From assembly GCA_023664265.1 (NCBI GenBank), contig JAMPFV010000005.1, forward strand, positions 21,740 through 85,739: DNA of 64,000 nt, in the 5' to 3' direction. The stretch is from Roseburia sp. (GTDB lineage Bacteria; Bacillota; Clostridia; Lachnospirales; Lachnospiraceae). Each line of letters starts with the position of its first letter. Within the stretch, counting starts at the first letter, position 1. The position numbers and the translations under genes are program-made. Under the pieces are notes generated by a model, which saw nothing but the letters and a program-made list of their open reading frames with translations, searched no databases and was not told the DNA's origin. This document shows, in pieces, positions 17,899-26,943 of the stretch.

Positions 17899-20208
17899 TT
17901 ATGAAAAGCCGATCCTCATCCATTCGCCTTTTCGGAGTGCCAGCTCTATCGTCTGCCCGTCATACACAAATTTCCTGACGGTATCACACCCGCTGCAAAT
18001 CTGCGCCTCTGCCAGTCTTCCATCGCGCCACGCGATATTCATCCTGGCATTCCCGCGCACCCGCACGCCCCTGAGGCTTCCGCACGGCCATGCGGCGGGC
18101 AGGGCCGGCAGCAGCACAATCCGTCTCACGTCACTCTGCACCAGCATCTCCACCATCGCCGCTATAGAGCCGAAGTTCCCGTCAATCTGGAAAGGCGGGT
18201 GATTGTCAAATAAGTTCGGCAGCGTGGACTTGATGAAGAGCTGACGGAGATTTTCGTGCGCCCGCTCCCCGTCCCAGAGCTTCGCATAATGGTTCATTAT
18301 CCACGCCCGGCTCCAGCCGGTATGTCCGCCGCCGCCCGCAAGACGTCTCTCCAGCGTAAGCGCCGCCGCCCGCGCAAGCTCAGGCGTGCCGTCCTTTGTA
18401 ATCTGACAGGACGGATGCAGACCGTACAGATGAGAAATATGCCTGTGCCCCGGCTCCTTTTCCCCGTATTCTTCACACCACTCCAAAATCCTGCCATCGC
18501 TGCCAATTCGGGTCGGTATCAGCCGCTCGCGCGCCGCCCGTATCTGCGCATCAAGCGCGTCCGACACGCCAAGCGCCTTCGCCGCCTCATTGCACTGTGT
18601 AAACAAATCCCGCAGTATCTGATTGTCCATGGTCACGCCGATGGAATTCGCCCCCTGCTCGCCATTGGGCAGAATAAAGGTGTTCTCCGGCGATACGCTT
18701 GGACAGGTACACAGATATGTCCTGCCCTCTATCTCATACTCGATACAGAAATCGAGGAAAAACTGCGCCGCCTCCCGCATCATCGGAAACATCTCCCGCA
18801 GAAACGCCTCGTCGCCCGTATATTCATAGTGCATCCAGATGTGCGTGCAGAGCCACGCGCCGCCCATGACCCAGAAGCTCCCGGGAATCCACAAATCCTG
18901 TGGCGCGGTGTCTCCCCAGATATCCGTATTGTGGTGCGCCACGAAGCCGCGGCAGCCGTACATCACCTCCGCCGTTTTCCTGCCGTTTGGCAGCATTCGC
19001 TTCATCAGAGCAAACAGCGGCAGATGACAGTCGCCTAAATCACAGATTTCCGCGGGCCAGTAATTCATCTCCGTATTGATATTGATGGTGAACTTCGCAT
19101 CCCACGGCGCTTCCATATCCTTATTCCACAGACCCTGTAACGTCGCCGGCAGCGTGCCCGGACGGCTGCAGCTTATCAGCAGATACCTGCCGAAGTTAAA
19201 ATACAACTGTTCCAGCCCTAAATCCGTCTCCCCGCCTTCAATGGCGGCCAGCCGCTTATCCGTGGGAATCCGAGACTTCACGTCCCCCGCCCCTTCGCCG
19301 AGCGTCAGTGCGGCACGGTCAAAATACGAGCGGTAGTCCGCGATATGCTCCTGCCGAAGCTGTTCATACGTCTGCGACATTGCCCTGTCCAGTCCCTCCG
19401 CAAGCGCTGTCCCCAGCGCCTCCGCTGCGTCCGCCTCCGGCGCTGTCTTCACGCGGAAGGTCGTCGCCGCGCTCCAATACAGGTATACCTCCGCCGCGTC
19501 CTCAATCACGAGGCTTTCCCCGATGACCGCGATCCTGCCGTCCGGTGTCGCGGCCTTGCACATCATGGCGTAATCCAGCCCGTCCCGCCCGAGATTGCCG
19601 CCGAGTACAATGCCGTCCACGCCCGCCCGCTTAGAGTATTCGTATATGTGGTGCCTGCTCTGCATGATTTCCAGATGCAGCTTATTCTTCCCCGCCGCCG
19701 TGAGATGCATCACACAGCACTCCGCCGGCGCGGACATGAAAAGCTCCCTGTCATAGACCGTCTCGTCCCACTTGAAATGGGTATAAGCCATCGCCCGCTC
19801 CACATCCAGACCGCGCTCATACTCTGTCACGTCCTCCATGGACACCGCGCCCAAATCATAGTCAATGGAAATATCGCCCAAGGTCTGATAGATGCGCATG
19901 CCAAACGGCGTCCCGCTGAGAGCCTGCTTGCAGAGGCGCTCGGCCTCATGGATTTTCCCTTCTTTTATCAGGCTTTGAATAATCGGAAGCTTCTCCCTTG
20001 CGCTGGGATTGTTCCTGTCCATCGGCCCGCCGTACCATATCGTGTCCTCGTTGACCTGAATGTGCTCGCAGCCGAGCGCCCCAAATACCATGCCGCCGAT
20101 TCTGCCGTTCCCGATGGGCAGCGCCTCGTTCCAATCCGCCGCGGGAGCCTCGTACCAGAGCACGGCGCAATCCTGTTTGCTTTGTTCATATGCTGTTCTG
20201 ATGTCCAT
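17899..20208 (-). CDS. GH95 alpha-L-fucosidase / alpha-L-galactosidase
   Basis: A 769-residue inverting glycoside hydrolase of family 95. N-terminal motif EALPIGNGRIGGMVFG and NEDTIWYGGP are hallmarks of the family. Catalytic features of the AfcA type are visible: the Asn pair in NINTEMNYWPAE, the general acid Glu in PSVSPENTF, and the C-terminal Asp in FQIDGNFG. No signal peptide, so a cytoplasmic enzyme acting on imported oligosaccharides. SD GGGAGG precedes the ATG. It could remove alpha-1,2-fucose (or L-galactose) from xyloglucan oligosaccharides or host glycans; the sequence does not separate these. A 65-residue gene starts upstream in the same direction. Confidence 0.92.
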   Translation of the reverse strand: MDIRTAYEQSKQDCAVLWYEAPAADWNEALPIGNGRIGGMVFGALGCEHIQVNEDTIWYGGPMDRNNPSAREKLPIIQSLIKEGKIHEAERLCKQALSGTPFGMRIYQTLGDISIDYDLGAVSMEDVTEYERGLDVERAMAYTHFKWDETVYDRELFMSAPAECCVMHLTAAGKNKLHLEIMQSRHHIYEYSKRAGVDGIVLGGNLGRDGLDYAMMCKAATPDGRIAVIGESLVIEDAAEVYLYWSAATTFRVKTAPEADAAEALGTALAEGLDRAMSQTYEQLRQEHIADYRSYFDRAALTLGEGAGDVKSRIPTDKRLAAIEGGETDLGLEQLYFNFGRYLLISCSRPGTLPATLQGLWNKDMEAPWDAKFTININTEMNYWPAEICDLGDCHLPLFALMKRMLPNGRKTAEVMYGCRGFVAHHNTDIWGDTAPQDLWIPGSFWVMGGAWLCTHIWMHYEYTGDEAFLREMFPMMREAAQFFLDFCIEYEIEGRTYLCTCPSVSPENTFILPNGEQGANSIGVTMDNQILRDLFTQCNEAAKALGVSDALDAQIRAARERLIPTRIGSDGRILEWCEEYGEKEPGHRHISHLYGLHPSCQITKDGTPELARAAALTLERRLAGGGGHTGWSRAWIMNHYAKLWDGERAHENLRQLFIKSTLPNLFDNHPPFQIDGNFGSIAAMVEMLVQSDVRRIVLLPALPAAWPCGSLRGVRVRGNARMNIAWRDGRLAEAQICSGCDTVRKFVYDGQTIELALRKGEWMRIGFS

Positions 20209-20226
20209 ATGGCAGCCTCCCTGATA

Positions 20227-20424
20227 TTATCGCTGTGCGTCCAGAAGCGCCTGCAGCGCCTCGTCGCTCTCGCTGACCCACGCGTCCTCCTCCTCGGCGT
20301 TCAGCCCGAGGTACTGCGCAAGAGTGCACTCCTCCTCGCTCATGCCCCATTCATAGCTGTAGTCGTCGATGGCCTCAAATTCAATCTCGCCTGCCAGATA
20401 GCGTTCTTTAAACTTTTTGTTCAT
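20227..20424 (-). CDS. Small acidic protein upstream of GH95
   Basis: A 65-residue, strongly acidic protein (about 18 Asp/Glu) with the start MNKKFKERYLAGE and SD GGAG nine bases upstream. It ends 18 bp before the GH95 start on the same strand. No membrane segment or known motif. The short acidic helical composition is seen in several small conserved clostridial proteins; function unknown. Confidence 0.7.
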   Translation of the reverse strand: MNKKFKERYLAGEIEFEAIDDYSYEWGMSEEECTLAQYLGLNAEEEDAWVSESDEALQALLDAQR

Positions 20425-20478
20425 TGGTGTTCTCCTTGTGGGTGGGTTTTGTAACCTTATTATGATTTGAACTATATT

Positions 20479-22302
20479 TTATCTGGTACCTCCCTGATAA
20501 GCATCATACGAAAGTTCCCACAACTGCCGTTGTGAATCATAGCCTATAACAAACAGCGTAATTTTTTTATTAATATAGCTTCGCGGTTTTTCAATATATT
20601 TGCCCGTCACATATTTCAAATGTACCTTCCCCTGTTGCACTCTGCCTTTCCATTTAAATTTCAAATATAAAAATTTCCCCAAAAAATCTGTCACCAAGCA
20701 CTCAATAGGTTTTCCCTGAATCTCAATAAAAAATATACCATTATAATCTGCCCTCTGAAGCTGAAGAGAAGCCCATAGGCCCCGATGAATAATGTACGAC
20801 CATCCATTTGCCTCTATAGGTGTAATATCATTACAATGATTCCATCTTTCAATCTCTCCATTAGTACAGCCAATTACACCGACACGATATAAATTATCCA
20901 ATATACTATCTATATTATCCGCCATATCTGTCTCATTCAGGTTTTTTGCCAAATATCTTGCGAACTCAGTTTTCGTAAATTTTTTCCTGTTAAATGCTAT
21001 CAAACTTTTATTAATATTTTCAATTTCTTTATTACTGTATATCGCCCCCATTTCTTCAACCAATTCAGCCAGCCCCTGTTGCGAATAATCATCCAAAGCC
21101 TGAATAAAATATTGATCCCGATAGCTCGTATCCATTATACCGGCTGTTGCTTCCAATAGCGCCATAAAGCGAACTATATCTCTGGGTTTATACCAAGTCC
21201 TTTTTAGTATAAAGTCAACCGTGTCCTCTATTCCGATGGTGGCAGGAAACCAATCCGCATATATTTTTTCGAACTTTTCCATGTCCTCATAACCCGCTGC
21301 AATTTTAATCCTTTTTAACCATACATAAAACAATGGTTGATGAATACCTTGTCCCTGTACTTGTCCCCACTTTATTTTCTCTTCGAAACCGTCCAAACAC
21401 TTGTTAATTTCTTTGCCAGACAACTCATTAGAAATGCTCTTTATCATTTCACTCCTAACAGATAAAACTATCTTCATATTTTTGGCATTCCCTTGTCTGA
21501 TTAATTCATTTATTCTTTTTGCCGTTATTATTAAGTCCCGAATCATTGCTAAATCTCTTAAAAAAACTTTTTTCTCACTTTTATATGCTTCTAATTCATC
21601 AATACACAGAAAATATTTGTGGTTATACATATCTAATGACTGAAACAGCTTATCCGCAACTTTAATTGCATCATAAAATTCTCCCAACGGTATTGCATCT
21701 TCATTTTTGGGATATTCTATTCGCTCCTCACTTATATACATATCCTGCACTGAATCATAAACGGTTTTTACCTCTTTAGGAATAGTTACCGCCAGTTTCA
21801 GAATTCCTTCTTTAGTAATATTCAATCTTGTTATTAATGACTCAAAGGCACTCCAGTTTGTATTTTTTTCAAAAATTTTATAATCGCTATTTTTATTATC
21901 ATTAACTATTTTCGTATATATCAACAAAGTCCATATACTTGAAAAATCATGTACATATAATAAATCATTCTTGTCAATATCCAAGTTACTTATCAACTCT
22001 TTTTGAATTTTTTCCAATTGCGCTTTTTCTACATTAGAATAATCTCGCTTAAACATTATCATAGAGCATAATGCGTCTCTGTCCTCTTGTGTAAGCAATT
22101 GCTTAATATACAATAATATTGCTGTTTTTCCTACTCCTTTATTCCCTACAATATAAAATTTATCGCCATTCACTATATTATTGAGATTAAAACTGGGGGG
22201 CACAATAATTCTTTCACAAAATTCTTCCAAAGAAGAATACACAACCTCATCACTTGCATCAGGTTTACCTACATGTATTTGTTTTACCGTGATTCGTTCC
22301 AT
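20479..22302 (-). CDS. P-loop ATPase, Sll1717-like
   Basis: A 607-residue protein with Walker A YIVGNKGVGKTAILLY near residue 45 and a likely Walker B at FLCIDELEAY near residue 240. The opening (KQIHVGKPDASDE, then SSLEEF) resembles the NCBI family 'P-loop ATPase, Sll1717' of STAND/AAA-like ATPases, some of which occur in defence islands; this is memory-based. The C-terminal third looks like a winged-helix or beta domain. GC content drops sharply relative to the GH95 gene. ATG at 22302 has GGAGAG upstream and is preferred over 22317. It has a strong promoter and is divergent from a two-TM protein. Confidence 0.8.
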   Translation of the reverse strand: MERITVKQIHVGKPDASDEVVYSSLEEFCERIIVPPSFNLNNIVNGDKFYIVGNKGVGKTAILLYIKQLLTQEDRDALCSMIMFKRDYSNVEKAQLEKIQKELISNLDIDKNDLLYVHDFSSIWTLLIYTKIVNDNKNSDYKIFEKNTNWSAFESLITRLNITKEGILKLAVTIPKEVKTVYDSVQDMYISEERIEYPKNEDAIPLGEFYDAIKVADKLFQSLDMYNHKYFLCIDELEAYKSEKKVFLRDLAMIRDLIITAKRINELIRQGNAKNMKIVLSVRSEMIKSISNELSGKEINKCLDGFEEKIKWGQVQGQGIHQPLFYVWLKRIKIAAGYEDMEKFEKIYADWFPATIGIEDTVDFILKRTWYKPRDIVRFMALLEATAGIMDTSYRDQYFIQALDDYSQQGLAELVEEMGAIYSNKEIENINKSLIAFNRKKFTKTEFARYLAKNLNETDMADNIDSILDNLYRVGVIGCTNGEIERWNHCNDITPIEANGWSYIIHRGLWASLQLQRADYNGIFFIEIQGKPIECLVTDFLGKFLYLKFKWKGRVQQGKVHLKYVTGKYIEKPRSYINKKITLFVIGYDSQRQLWELSYDAYQGGTR

Positions 22303-22341
22303 AATAGCTCTCCTCATTAGTAAATAAATTTTTTAATCATC

Positions 22342-22370
22342 TTGAATATTTAACAATCTTGTACTATATT
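22342..22370 (+). promoter_or_regulatory. Promoter for the two-TM protein
   Basis: TTGAAT, 17-bp spacer, TATATT on the plus strand. The -10 box shares three bases with the -10 box of the opposing ATPase promoter, so the two promoters cannot be occupied together. Confidence 0.6.
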
Positions 22371-22396
22371 ATATACATGTAGTTTTAATTTTTCAA
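22368..22396 (-). promoter_or_regulatory. Promoter for the P-loop ATPase gene
   Basis: On the minus strand TTGAAA, 17-bp spacer, perfect TATAAT, 66 bp before the ATPase ATG. Overlaps the opposing promoter. Confidence 0.7.
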
Positions 22397-22429
22397 CCCA
22401 TATCATCAATAAATACAAATGAGGTTTCT

Positions 22430-23269
22430 ATGTTCAATAAAATTAAAATTGTCAATGACCTTTTGTCTTTTAAATATGCTCGAAACAGAATATTATATTC
22501 TCTTAGCATCTTACTGCTTCTGTCCATATGTATTATTATCCGCTATTGCCAATATCCACTCTTAATTCACTCTCGATTATTTGAAAAAATATTTGTCCCC
22601 GCCTCTAACGATATGACATTTTACAATATTGCCCTCAGCTTCGTAGCAGCATATATTTTCTACATTTTTCAGGTATATATTCCTGCAACACTCAACCATT
22701 ACAAAAGCTATAAAGCATTATCCCCCAATATATCCAAGGAATTAGACTTGCTTCAAAAAATGATTTTTATTTGCCGGAATTCATTGCTTATATCTGGCAA
22801 CCACATATACATTGACACCACCCCAAAAAACTTTTATTTTAAAACAATATCCAATAGAGGAACATGTTTACACAGGTTCACCTACGAAGTCTCATATAAA
22901 AACTACAAAGAGCAATTGATAGAGTTACATAATCAAATTGCTTCTAATCCTAATTTCTGCCTTCTCGATTATTCTATGCTATATAATTACTATGCCATAC
23001 CAACAAATGATTTTCTCAGATTCATGGACAGCATTGCTGCTAATATGGCAGCCTCTCAAGATTTATCTATTACTTCTATCCTCATATTAGAAGAAGCAGA
23101 TGAAGCCATAAAGAATTTTATACATAAATTCCGTCTTGCTTCATCTGCCTATTTTGATGCGAAGGTTTCCGACGAGGAGAAAATGAAATATGATAAAACG
23201 TATGCCATTGGTCAATACCCTGAATATAAATATTCAGTCATATTAACTTCATTAACTTCTTTGCACTAA
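22430..23269 (+). CDS. Two-TM protein of unknown function
   Basis: A 279-residue AT-rich gene, the only plus-strand gene between 18 and 64 kb. Two hydrophobic segments are seen at about residues 22-42 (LYSLSILLLLSICIIIR) and 66-88 (ALSFVAAYIFYIFQVYI); the remaining 190 residues are soluble and predicted to be helical, ending in the cytoplasm. SD GAGG precedes the ATG. No family recognised. Divergent transcription from overlapping promoters with the P-loop ATPase suggests a functional pair, perhaps an ATPase sensor with a membrane effector as in defence systems; that is inference. Confidence 0.75.
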   Translation: MFNKIKIVNDLLSFKYARNRILYSLSILLLLSICIIIRYCQYPLLIHSRLFEKIFVPASNDMTFYNIALSFVAAYIFYIFQVYIPATLNHYKSYKALSPNISKELDLLQKMIFICRNSLLISGNHIYIDTTPKNFYFKTISNRGTCLHRFTYEVSYKNYKEQLIELHNQIASNPNFCLLDYSMLYNYYAIPTNDFLRFMDSIAANMAASQDLSITSILILEEADEAIKNFIHKFRLASSAYFDAKVSDEEKMKYDKTYAIGQYPEYKYSVILTSLTSLH

Positions 23270-23346
23270 AGCAGTGTATTCAACTTTATTATACACGAAT
23301 AAACAGAATCTGCCGTAACACATTATACATAATGCCATTATTACAT

Positions 23347-24474
23347 TTAATTTCCTATCCTCCTCAACAACCTCTCCCTAGGCACTGCATATATCACAAA
23401 TTCTATAGGCAGTCTTGTCGCTTTGGCAGGGTACTTGCGCAAAAAGAAATGCCAGTCCTCCCCCACTTCATCAATCAGCTTTACAATCTCGTAAGGATCC
23501 TCCTGTTTATGATACGCACAGAACGCTATGACAGGTCTCTGACTTCTGATTATTTGTCTGGCGCCTCTTAACACCCCCATTTCAGCGCCTTCAATATCCG
23601 CATTTATTAATGTAACTCTTGTATCTTTGAACAGATTATCAAATTTGTTTTTCTCATCATCCATTCCAATATACATATTTTTAAGAAGAATCTTTTCTCT
23701 GTATCTTTCATCCAATCGGTTAATATTTCCACAAAGGCGATCATACATCTTTGCATCGCCTTCAATCGCATAGATTTTGGAAAACTCATAGCCTTTTCCC
23801 AAGAATTTAAAAATAGTATCCCCCGTATAACTTCCGCAGTTTACAAAACATTCATCTTTCAGGTGTGTATATATAGCGTCATTTCCGTCAAAGTCACATC
23901 CCCAATATTTGTCGTCGTATCTATGCTCCCTCAAAAGATATGAATCATTTTGTGTGATACTTCTCACCAGCTCAACGAGCGTTTGCTTAGACTCCTCATC
24001 CTCCAGTCGGTCATGCAGCCATTCCATTTCTTCGATATGGTCGATATAATAGCTTCTTCTGCATAACATTGAAGTATTCAATGACGCCATATAAAATATA
24101 TTTTCTCTTAAATATCCATGTTCGGATAAAAGCACGTCTATCTTTTCTTTTTCTGTATGGCTTGTTTCATAGGGTCTGAAACCGACTGTTACATAAACAT
24201 TCCGTTTCACCTCTGTTCCAATATCTGAAATATGTTTCACTTCTATATTTTCCACTCTTGTGCCTTTTTTAGAAACATCAGAATCAATAAAATGCGCCGG
24301 TGTCATGCCATGAAACAGCAGCCACCTCGCAATGCAGGCACCCATCTGTCCCGCACCGTAAATAACAACCTTTCCTTTATTCAACCTCGCCAAATTCAGA
24401 AGAATGGAGGCCTCCGTCGCATCCTCAATTCCATCCGTCAACTTTTCTTCCATCAATACTTCTCTTAAATTCAT
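23347..24474 (-). CDS. FkbM methyltransferase with N-terminal Rossmann module
   Basis: A 375-residue fusion. Residues about 30-130 form the Rossmann-like module recurrent in this locus (GKVVIYGAGQMGACIARWL, then FIDSD after strand 2). The C-terminal 240 residues are an FkbM-type SAM methyltransferase: FVNCGSYTGDTIFKF (motif I), IYAIEGDAKMYDR, and LINADIEGAEMGVL, then CAYHKQED. FkbM enzymes usually O-methylate sugars or other hydroxyls (family knowledge). ATG at 24474 with GAGG upstream is preferred over 24519. It is the last gene of the minus-strand glycan locus. Confidence 0.88.
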   Translation of the reverse strand: MNLREVLMEEKLTDGIEDATEASILLNLARLNKGKVVIYGAGQMGACIARWLLFHGMTPAHFIDSDVSKKGTRVENIEVKHISDIGTEVKRNVYVTVGFRPYETSHTEKEKIDVLLSEHGYLRENIFYMASLNTSMLCRRSYYIDHIEEMEWLHDRLEDEESKQTLVELVRSITQNDSYLLREHRYDDKYWGCDFDGNDAIYTHLKDECFVNCGSYTGDTIFKFLGKGYEFSKIYAIEGDAKMYDRLCGNINRLDERYREKILLKNMYIGMDDEKNKFDNLFKDTRVTLINADIEGAEMGVLRGARQIIRSQRPVIAFCAYHKQEDPYEIVKLIDEVGEDWHFFLRKYPAKATRLPIEFVIYAVPRERLLRRIGN

Positions 24475-24530
24475 TATTTCATCCTCTCTTAGTACACAAT
24501 TACCGGAAAAGCCATTCATTACATCTGCTC

Positions 24531-26867
24531 TTATAAGCGCCTTATCCCATTCTCATGTCTGGATCTGTTGCATATTTGTTCCTTAATCTCCGTTGAACTT
24601 ATTGTCTCTGTATATGGGAAAAACACCATATCAGCTCCACGCTGTTGCAAGAACACCTTTTTTGCAAGCCAGTCGGGATCGCTTGCATAATCACTGCCTG
24701 AAAACTGCACATCAAAGTGATACATATACCATGCATCCACCGTCCCTGGCCTGTCAACGGGTATCGCGACCGCCTCGTCCACATATCTGCAGGAGCGCAC
24801 GATCTCAAACCTCTCCTCAAAGGGGATATACGGGCGCGTCTTCTTGCCGTTTATAACCTGCTCGTCCGATACCACGCCTGCAATCAAATAATCGCACTGT
24901 TCCTTCGCGCGTTTCAGCAGGTTCAGATGTCCGATATGAAACAGGTCAAACACGCCCGCCACATAGCCGATATGATATTTCTTCGGCGTTCCCTTTTCCT
25001 CCTTACTTACGATTCGAACAGGTCTTTCGTAATCCAACCGCGGGTCGTACACAGAAATATCCTTAATACCCATATCCTTCAGCTGTTCCAGCACGTCCTC
25101 GAAAAATTTAATACAGATAAATACCTTGAAGGGGGCGCTAGGCTCCTTCAAAATATCAGGGGAGTAAATCTCTACGCCCGACAGGCTCTCCCCCCATCTC
25201 CGCTCATTGTTGTCAACAATCCCCGTAATGTCGCAGTATTGTCCGAACTGCTCAATAAACTTCTCCGAATACTTTCCTGAGCCAAACAACCAAATCGCCC
25301 TACCTTCTGTTCCCTTAAAAATATTGGTGAACAGCCTTTCATACTCTTCCTGGCTATAATTCATCCTATGTCGGTTGACAGCTATTGTTTTTCCCTCCGC
25401 TCTATGCCGCACATGATATTCGGACAACTTTATATCATTACTATGCATTTGCAAAAATAACTGCCCTATTCTTCTCCAGATGTTTTGATGCTTGTAAAGG
25501 TTAAAGTGCTTCAACAAGTCTTCCCTGGAGTATATTTTCTCCATATCAGGGCTATCTTCATAGATAAAATCAATCGTTCTGATAAAGACAGCATTCGCCG
25601 GAAAGTTTTGCACAAAAAATTCCTGATCAAAAAAAACAAATCCCTTTTCAGTATGGAAACAGTTTATTGACACTAAATCTATATATCCCCGTTTCAGGAT
25701 CACACCAATATTCCGTCGCTCTTCTTCTGTTCCAAATGCACGTTTCCGCCACTGATCAATGTTTGGATCATCCTTTTTCCGTTTCTCCCACTCCGGTTCA
25801 AACTCTTGCCAGTTTACTTCCTCATAGGGTACATGTTCCGAAGATGCCAAAATAATCTGCCTGAATGACTCAAGTTCCTGTACAAAAGTCTTTTTGTTCT
25901 TTCTCAAAATCTCCTGGAAATACTCCGTCGCAATTTTCCCACCTATATAAGGCATTATATACATATCATCCTTTATTTCCGCATCAGCCACGGGAACATT
26001 ATGTTGCATTAAATCTCCGGATATTTCCATAAGGATTTGCGTCTTATACTTGCCCTCGGGATACAAGGCCTTTTTGGCGACCCATTCCGGATATTTTATT
26101 ACTGTTGCCATGGCTTCCTCCGGATTACAGTCTCCTTGCACTGTAATCTGGTCAAAATCCGTAGGTACTCCATCCACGCTGCATTCGACCAAAAAGCCGT
26201 TGGCCATCTGGTGGAACATATGATTCTCCATCAAAGTCTCATATAGGCGTTCCTCCTCAAGGTAAACCGTTTCCGGGCTTCTGTATTGCGGGCGAATCCG
26301 TACATCCAACTTTTCATTAGGCATATAAGTTTCTGAAATCAGAATTTGCGGTCGCACCAATTCCGGCATGACTGAATAGAATTTGTATTTTCTCAAGCCT
26401 GCCCTATCAAACATTTTCTGCAGTTCTGCTTTCGCATACGCGCGGCCTCCATTAACTCTTCTCTGCATATCATTTACTTTGTGATAACCGTCCGGCCCAT
26501 CCAATATATGCCCCGTAAATGCATCTTTATCTCCGCAAAAATAGCGGACAGCCAATCGATTCTCCGTTGCGAGAATAAGCTTTCCTTGTTTCCTTAAAAG
26601 CTTTCTAAAGCTTACAAGCAGCCTCACCGGTTCCTCACTCTTTTCTATAACTCCGGCTCCTATAATGTAATCAAAGGTTCCATCTATTGCATACACTCCT
26701 GCTAAATCTGTTTTGACTGCATCTATTTTTTTTTCTCTCAAGGCATCTAACAATACTTCACATTCCAGTATACCGCCTGAAATGAATAGAACCTTGGCCC
26801 CTGTCTCAAAATCATACCAACTAATCAATGCCTTGGGTAGGTTTTTGATGATTTTATCTGTCTCCAT
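24531..26867 (-). CDS. Four-domain methyltransferase-kinase-Rossmann-cytidylyltransferase
   Basis: A 778-residue protein with four modules. Residues about 15-200: SAM methyltransferase-like, with ILATENRLAVRYFCGD typical of methyltransferases in polysaccharide loci. About 220-500: a WbdD-like kinase-like domain, with Asp and Asn in DLVSINCF and the metal-binding Asp in FVFFDQEF. About 522-612: the recurrent Rossmann module (AIWLFGSGKYSEKF, then IVDNN). About 631-767: a TagD/ECT-type cytidylyltransferase (YVAGVFDLFHIGHLNLL, then ISSTEIKEQI). WbdD phosphorylates and methylates O-antigen ends in E. coli; here a similar cap with a CDP-alcohol source is inferred. A sister gene at 29315 has the first three modules only. 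Confidence 0.85.
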   Translation of the reverse strand: METDKIIKNLPKALISWYDFETGAKVLFISGGILECEVLLDALREKKIDAVKTDLAGVYAIDGTFDYIIGAGVIEKSEEPVRLLVSFRKLLRKQGKLILATENRLAVRYFCGDKDAFTGHILDGPDGYHKVNDMQRRVNGGRAYAKAELQKMFDRAGLRKYKFYSVMPELVRPQILISETYMPNEKLDVRIRPQYRSPETVYLEEERLYETLMENHMFHQMANGFLVECSVDGVPTDFDQITVQGDCNPEEAMATVIKYPEWVAKKALYPEGKYKTQILMEISGDLMQHNVPVADAEIKDDMYIMPYIGGKIATEYFQEILRKNKKTFVQELESFRQIILASSEHVPYEEVNWQEFEPEWEKRKKDDPNIDQWRKRAFGTEEERRNIGVILKRGYIDLVSINCFHTEKGFVFFDQEFFVQNFPANAVFIRTIDFIYEDSPDMEKIYSREDLLKHFNLYKHQNIWRRIGQLFLQMHSNDIKLSEYHVRHRAEGKTIAVNRHRMNYSQEEYERLFTNIFKGTEGRAIWLFGSGKYSEKFIEQFGQYCDITGIVDNNERRWGESLSGVEIYSPDILKEPSAPFKVFICIKFFEDVLEQLKDMGIKDISVYDPRLDYERPVRIVSKEEKGTPKKYHIGYVAGVFDLFHIGHLNLLKRAKEQCDYLIAGVVSDEQVINGKKTRPYIPFEERFEIVRSCRYVDEAVAIPVDRPGTVDAWYMYHFDVQFSGSDYASDPDWLAKKVFLQQRGADMVFFPYTETISSTEIKEQICNRSRHENGIRRL

Positions 26868-26943
26868 GTCTGTTACACCACTTTCTTCCGTCCCCTACAT
26901 CGCTTCTGCGACTACTCTTTTCACAAGCTCCATATTTTTTAAT

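Noticed and set aside
26880..26943. Tiny 12-codon minus-strand frame upstream of the four-domain gene
   Set aside because: Too short and without SD or similarity; probably the remnant of gene end or chance.
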